Shown one piece after another: positions 60,876 through 64,000 of a stretch of 64,000 bases of DNA. The stretch spans positions 1-64,000 of the forward strand of contig JANPFX010000077.1 in NCBI GenBank assembly GCA_031423635.1. Reading direction: 5' to 3'. The notes beneath the pieces were generated by a model. The model was not told the DNA's origin. It worked only from the letters and a program-made list of their open reading frames with translations, and searched no databases. The DNA comes from JANLQX01 sp031423635 (GTDB lineage Bacteria; Actinomycetota; Acidimicrobiia; Acidimicrobiales; JANYDT01). Position 1 is the first letter of the stretch. Every line of letters begins with the position of its first letter. The position numbers were made by a program, and so were the translations under genes.

Positions 60876-62237
60876 TCAGGTGGCGTGGCGGAAGCGGTTG
60901 AGGGCGGGTTCGCCGATCTTGGCGCGGAACTCCGGGTCGTCGATGCCCATGCCCTCCCGAGGGGCCAGGCACAGCACGCCGATCTTTCCCTCGTGCTGGT
61001 TGTGGTGGACGGCGTAAGCCGCCTCGCCGGTCGTGTCCATCGTGTGGACTGCTGACACCATCGGGTGGATCTTTCCCTGGCAGATCAGCTTGTTGGCGGC
61101 GTAGGACTCGGCGTAGTTGGCGAAGTGCGAGGACCTGATCGACTTGAGCTTCATCCACAGGTGCCGGTTGTCGTACTCGATCATGTAGCCCGATGTCGCC
61201 GCGCACGTGATGATCGTCCCGCCCTTCTTGGCCATGTACACCGACGCCCCCATGGTCGATCGGCCCGGGTGTTCGAACACGATGTCGGGGTCCTCGCCGA
61301 CGAGCGCTCGCACGTCGGCGCCGAGGCGACGCCACTCCTTTTCGTCCTGAGTGTGGGGGTCCGACCAGAACCGGTAGTTGGCCGCCTTGCGGTCGATGAC
61401 TGCTTCGCAGCCCATGGCGCGGAGGATCGCCGCCTTCTCCGGGGACGACACCACCCCGACGGGGACGCCGCCGCCGTTGAGCACGTACTGGATGGCGTAA
61501 CCGCCGATGCCGCCGGTGGCGCCCCACACGAAGACGACGTCTCCCTGCTTCATCTGCGCGCCGTTGCGGCTCACCAGCATCCGGTAGCTGGTGGAGTTGC
61601 ACAGAGCGTTCGACGCCGCCTCCTCCCAGCTGAGGTGACGGGGCTTGGGCATCAACTGGTTCGCTTTCACCACGGCGATCTCGGCGAGTCCGCCAAAATT
61701 GGTTTCGAAGCCCCAGATGCGCTGATTCGATCCGAGCATCGAGTCGTCGTGCGAGGACGGGTCCTGGTCGTCGACGTGGTTGCAGTGGATCGTGACCCGG
61801 TCGCCGACCTTCCAATTGCGAACGGCCGAGCCGACCCGCAGAACGACACCTGCGCCGTCCGAACCGACCACGTGATAGGGCAGGGCATGTCGCTTTCCCC
61901 ATTCGCCCTCTCGGCCGAGGCGGTCGAGGAAGCCGAACGTCGGCATCGGTTCGAAGATCGACGTCCACACGGTATTGAAGTTGATCGAACTGGCCATCAT
62001 CGCCACATACGCTTCGTCCGGCGCAAGGTCGGGTAACGCAACGTCCTGCACGTGGAGGCTTTTGCGGGGATCTTTGTCCTCCGAGCGGAGCCCCTCGAAC
62101 ATCGCCGCGTCCTCCCGCCGCACGACGACGGCCCGGTAGCTCTCGGGAAGCGTGAGTGCTGCGAAATCCCCGGCGGGCGCGCCGGCCTCGACGAGGTCGA
62201 CGATCGATTGTCCGAACGGCGTCTGGTTGCTTTGCAT
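60876..62237 (-). CDS. ccr: Crotonyl-CoA carboxylase/reductase
   Basis: A 453-aa medium-chain reductase. It reductively carboxylates crotonyl-CoA to ethylmalonyl-CoA with NADPH, the key step of the ethylmalonyl-CoA pathway. Characteristic segments are SSINFNTVWTSIFEP, GSDGAGVVLRVG, the Rossmann motif VWGATGGIGGYAIQY and FEHPGRSTMGASVYMAKKGG. It carries no zinc-structural Cys cluster, as expected. The ATG at 62237 lacks an obvious ribosome site. It diverges from the thiolase. The mutase acting two steps later is the broken gene at 37.5 kb. Confidence 0.94.
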   Translation of the reverse strand: MQSNQTPFGQSIVDLVEAGAPAGDFAALTLPESYRAVVVRREDAAMFEGLRSEDKDPRKSLHVQDVALPDLAPDEAYVAMMASSINFNTVWTSIFEPMPTFGFLDRLGREGEWGKRHALPYHVVGSDGAGVVLRVGSAVRNWKVGDRVTIHCNHVDDQDPSSHDDSMLGSNQRIWGFETNFGGLAEIAVVKANQLMPKPRHLSWEEAASNALCNSTSYRMLVSRNGAQMKQGDVVFVWGATGGIGGYAIQYVLNGGGVPVGVVSSPEKAAILRAMGCEAVIDRKAANYRFWSDPHTQDEKEWRRLGADVRALVGEDPDIVFEHPGRSTMGASVYMAKKGGTIITCAATSGYMIEYDNRHLWMKLKSIRSSHFANYAESYAANKLICQGKIHPMVSAVHTMDTTGEAAYAVHHNQHEGKIGVLCLAPREGMGIDDPEFRAKIGEPALNRFRHAT

Positions 62238-62439
62238 AGATGCACGGTAGGTCGTGCATATTCATGATTTCCATTCAGCCCCGCCCGGCGTCGCCCGGTC
62301 GGACGACAGTCGGGCCGGTCGTCGACCCGGTTGGCGAGTCGCCGATGTTCGGGCCAGACTTCGCCTGCACGCCCATGATGCCCGTGGACGCGTTCTCGCC
62401 ACGGTTGCATTCCGTGGCGACCTACGAAGAGGAGCTCCC

Positions 62440-63624
62440 ATGCCTGGATCCGTCATCGTCGCCGGTGCCCGCACCCCCATCGGCAAACTGGCCGGCGCGT
62501 TCGCCGGACTCTCCGCCACCGATCTCGGTGGCCACGCCATCGCCGCCGCCCTCGCTCGGGCGGGCATCACCGGCGATCAGGTCGACCACGTGATCATGGG
62601 CCAGGTGCTCCTTGCCGGCGCCGGACAGATACCGGCGCGGCAGGCGGCGGTCAAGGGTGGGATCCCGATGAGCGTCCCGTCGACGGTGATCAACAAGGTG
62701 TGCCTGTCGGGCCTCAACGCCATCATCGAGGCCGACCGGATGATCGCCGTCGGCGACGCCGACATCGTGGTGGCCGGCGGCATGGAGTCGATGACCAACG
62801 CGCCGTACCTCTTGCCCGACGCTCGCGCCGGGATGCGCATCGGTGACAAGTCGATCATCGACTCGATGATGTTCGACGGGCTGACGTGCGCGTTCGACAA
62901 CGTGGCGATGGGACTCGGGACGGAGCGCTACGGCAAAGCCGAGGGGATGCAGCGCGAAGCCCAGGATGTGTTCGCCGCGCAGTCCCACGAACGAGCTGCA
63001 GCTGCGATCAAGGACGGTCGCTTCGCCGACGAGATCATCGCCGTGTCGATCCCGCAGCGAAAGGGCGATCCGCTGCTCGTCGAGACCGACGAGGGGGTGC
63101 GACCGGGCACCACGGTCGAGTCGCTGGCCAGCCTGCGGGCGAGCTTCGAGGCCGGTGGCACCATCACCGCGGGAAACGCGTCGCAGATCAGCGATGGGGG
63201 CTCCGCCGTCGTGGTGATGTCACGGGCCGCCGCCGAACGCCTGGGTGTTGCGCCGCTTGGCGAGGTCGTGAGCTACGGGATGGTGGCCGGACCCAATGCT
63301 TCGCTGCTCCACCAGCCGTCGCAGGCGATTCTCGCCGCCCTTGCCCGCGTGTCGATGGGTGTTGGCGACGTCGACCTGTTCGAGATGAACGAGGCGTTCG
63401 CTTCCGTCGCGTTGGCATCGATGGCCGATCTTGGAGTTACCGATGCCGTCGTGAACGTCAACGGCGGCGCGATTGCGCTCGGCCATCCGATCGGTGCTTC
63501 GGGCAACCGTCTGGCCCTCACACTGCTCCACGAACTGCGTCGTCGGGGCGGCGGTGTCGGCGCCGCGGCGCTGTGTGGCGGCGGTGGGCAGGGCGACGCG
63601 CTCGTCGTCCGCGCTTTCGCCTGA
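62440..63624 (+). CDS. Acetyl-CoA acetyltransferase (thiolase)
   Basis: A 394-aa biosynthetic-type thiolase that condenses two acetyl-CoA to acetoacetyl-CoA. The nucleophile Cys is in INKVCLSGLNAI (about residue 89), the His in NGGAIALGHPIGASG, and the second Cys in ALCGGGGQGDA. The ATG at 62440 has gaagaggag 6 nt before it. It diverges from ccr across about 200 nt, so both genes can be switched on together to start the ethylmalonyl-CoA route from acetyl-CoA. Degradative use in beta-oxidation is also possible. Confidence 0.93.
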   Translation: MPGSVIVAGARTPIGKLAGAFAGLSATDLGGHAIAAALARAGITGDQVDHVIMGQVLLAGAGQIPARQAAVKGGIPMSVPSTVINKVCLSGLNAIIEADRMIAVGDADIVVAGGMESMTNAPYLLPDARAGMRIGDKSIIDSMMFDGLTCAFDNVAMGLGTERYGKAEGMQREAQDVFAAQSHERAAAAIKDGRFADEIIAVSIPQRKGDPLLVETDEGVRPGTTVESLASLRASFEAGGTITAGNASQISDGGSAVVVMSRAAAERLGVAPLGEVVSYGMVAGPNASLLHQPSQAILAALARVSMGVGDVDLFEMNEAFASVALASMADLGVTDAVVNVNGGAIALGHPIGASGNRLALTLLHELRRRGGGVGAAALCGGGGQGDALVVRAFA

Positions 63625-63730
63625 CGGCGCTCGGCGTGGCGGATTGCGTCGGTCGGGTGAAGCTGGCCGAAACACAACCGTAACGTCAGGTCAACACCGA
63701 CGAAATCGCGTGGGCCTACGGTCAACGCCC

Positions 63731-63976
63731 ATGCCTGTCGACGACGCTCTCGACGTTCCTGCCGACTTCGGTGATCGCGAAGTCGCGCTCCTCGACACGC
63801 TGCGCTCGTGCGGCTCACGCGTCGTCACCCGGCGGGAGTTGGCCAGGGCGGCCGGGCTGCGCGAGCACCCCCGCCGTGTCGACGTGCATCTCGTGAACGT
63901 CCGGCGTTCGCTGACGACGGAGGAGCTCGTCAACGTACGCGGCCGCGGCTGGATGCTCGTGCCGGTCGGTACCTGA
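63731..63976 (+). CDS. Stand-alone OmpR/PhoB-type winged-helix protein
   Basis: An 81-aa protein that matches only the DNA-binding half of a response regulator: LLDTLRSCGSRVVTRRELARAAGL, then VDVHLVNVRRSL and the wing VRGRGWMLVP. No receiver domain or phosphorylatable Asp is present. The ATG at 63731 is used, about 106 nt after the thiolase stop, with no strong ribosome site. It may be a small regulator of the neighbouring genes or of a gene beyond the window edge. Confidence 0.75.
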   Translation: MPVDDALDVPADFGDREVALLDTLRSCGSRVVTRRELARAAGLREHPRRVDVHLVNVRRSLTTEELVNVRGRGWMLVPVGT

Positions 63977-64000
63977 TGGTTCGCGCCGCGCCATGAGCCG

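Noticed and set aside
62238..62439. Small gene in the ccr/thiolase divergent region
   Set aside because: Frames run straight into the thiolase gene and lack a ribosome site; treated as promoter DNA.

Overview
The window is a high-GC, densely coded chromosomal stretch that looks actinobacterial and, by gene content, most like the class Acidimicrobiia. The pointers are a zinc-ribbon/adenylate-cyclase/NTPase fusion, a CrtT/CrtU/Rieske carotenoid-type gene set, a P450 with its small ferredoxin, an AccE-type epsilon subunit, ethylmalonyl-CoA pathway genes and frequent GTG starts. The taxonomic call is inference; no rRNA or tRNA gene is visible. About 60 genes were placed. No complete insertion sequence, prophage or CRISPR array was seen.

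Layout. 1-6.7 kb: end of a Thr/Pro-rich secreted protein, proS, a secreted lipase, a ferredoxin/P450 pair and a PlsC-type acyltransferase. 6.7-20.7 kb: a nucleoside island with deoC, a phosphohexomutase that may act as phosphopentomutase, adenosine deaminase, a RidA-family protein, nucleoside hydrolase, cytidine deaminase and a four-gene BMP-type nucleoside ABC importer; an alpha/beta hydrolase and a solitary DNA methyltransferase lie within it. 20.9-26.3 kb: CrtT-like methyltransferase and CrtU-like FAD oxidoreductase, an amylosucrase-like GH13 enzyme, then a Rieske protein. 26.5-29.4 kb: a coupled three-gene minus-strand operon (S51-like protein, sorbosone-dehydrogenase-like propeller, lactonase-like propeller). 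29.5-35.8 kb: 3-hydroxyacyl-CoA dehydrogenase, the large cyclase, YbaK, and a TetR/SDR pair with a clear operator. 36.3-45.6 kb: a beta-lactamase-fold esterase, an ethylmalonyl-CoA mutase gene broken by an in-frame TAG, an enoyl-CoA hydratase, a WYL regulator with a divergent VOC protein, a hydrolase, VapBC, a membrane protein and an acyltransferase. 45.7-64 kb: fasciclin lipoprotein, aminotransferase, subtilase with a Trp-repeat tail, a GGDEF/EAL protein, accE/pccB, a SIMPL protein, a 5'-3' exonuclease, a diguanylate cyclase, an orphan secreted protein, trmB, methylmalonyl-CoA epimerase, crotonyl-CoA carboxylase/reductase, a thiolase and a winged-helix protein.

Genes that work together. Thiolase, 3-hydroxyacyl-CoA dehydrogenase, enoyl-CoA hydratase, Ccr, Ecm, the epimerase and the acyl-CoA carboxylase subunits together cover most of acetyl-CoA assimilation through ethylmalonyl-CoA, although they are scattered over more than 30 kb. 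The nucleoside genes import nucleosides and deaminate or hydrolyse them, but no nucleoside phosphorylase is present here.

The most unusual features are: (1) a modular dispersed repeat, five loci in intergenic DNA, built from a repeated purine-rich box, a GC-rich core, a perfect 20-bp palindrome and a terminal hairpin whose stem varies compensatorily between copies; (2) a second, shorter palindromic repeat with two copies; (3) the amber codon inside the otherwise intact ethylmalonyl-CoA mutase gene; and (4) the strictly periodic Trp repeat at the end of the subtilase.
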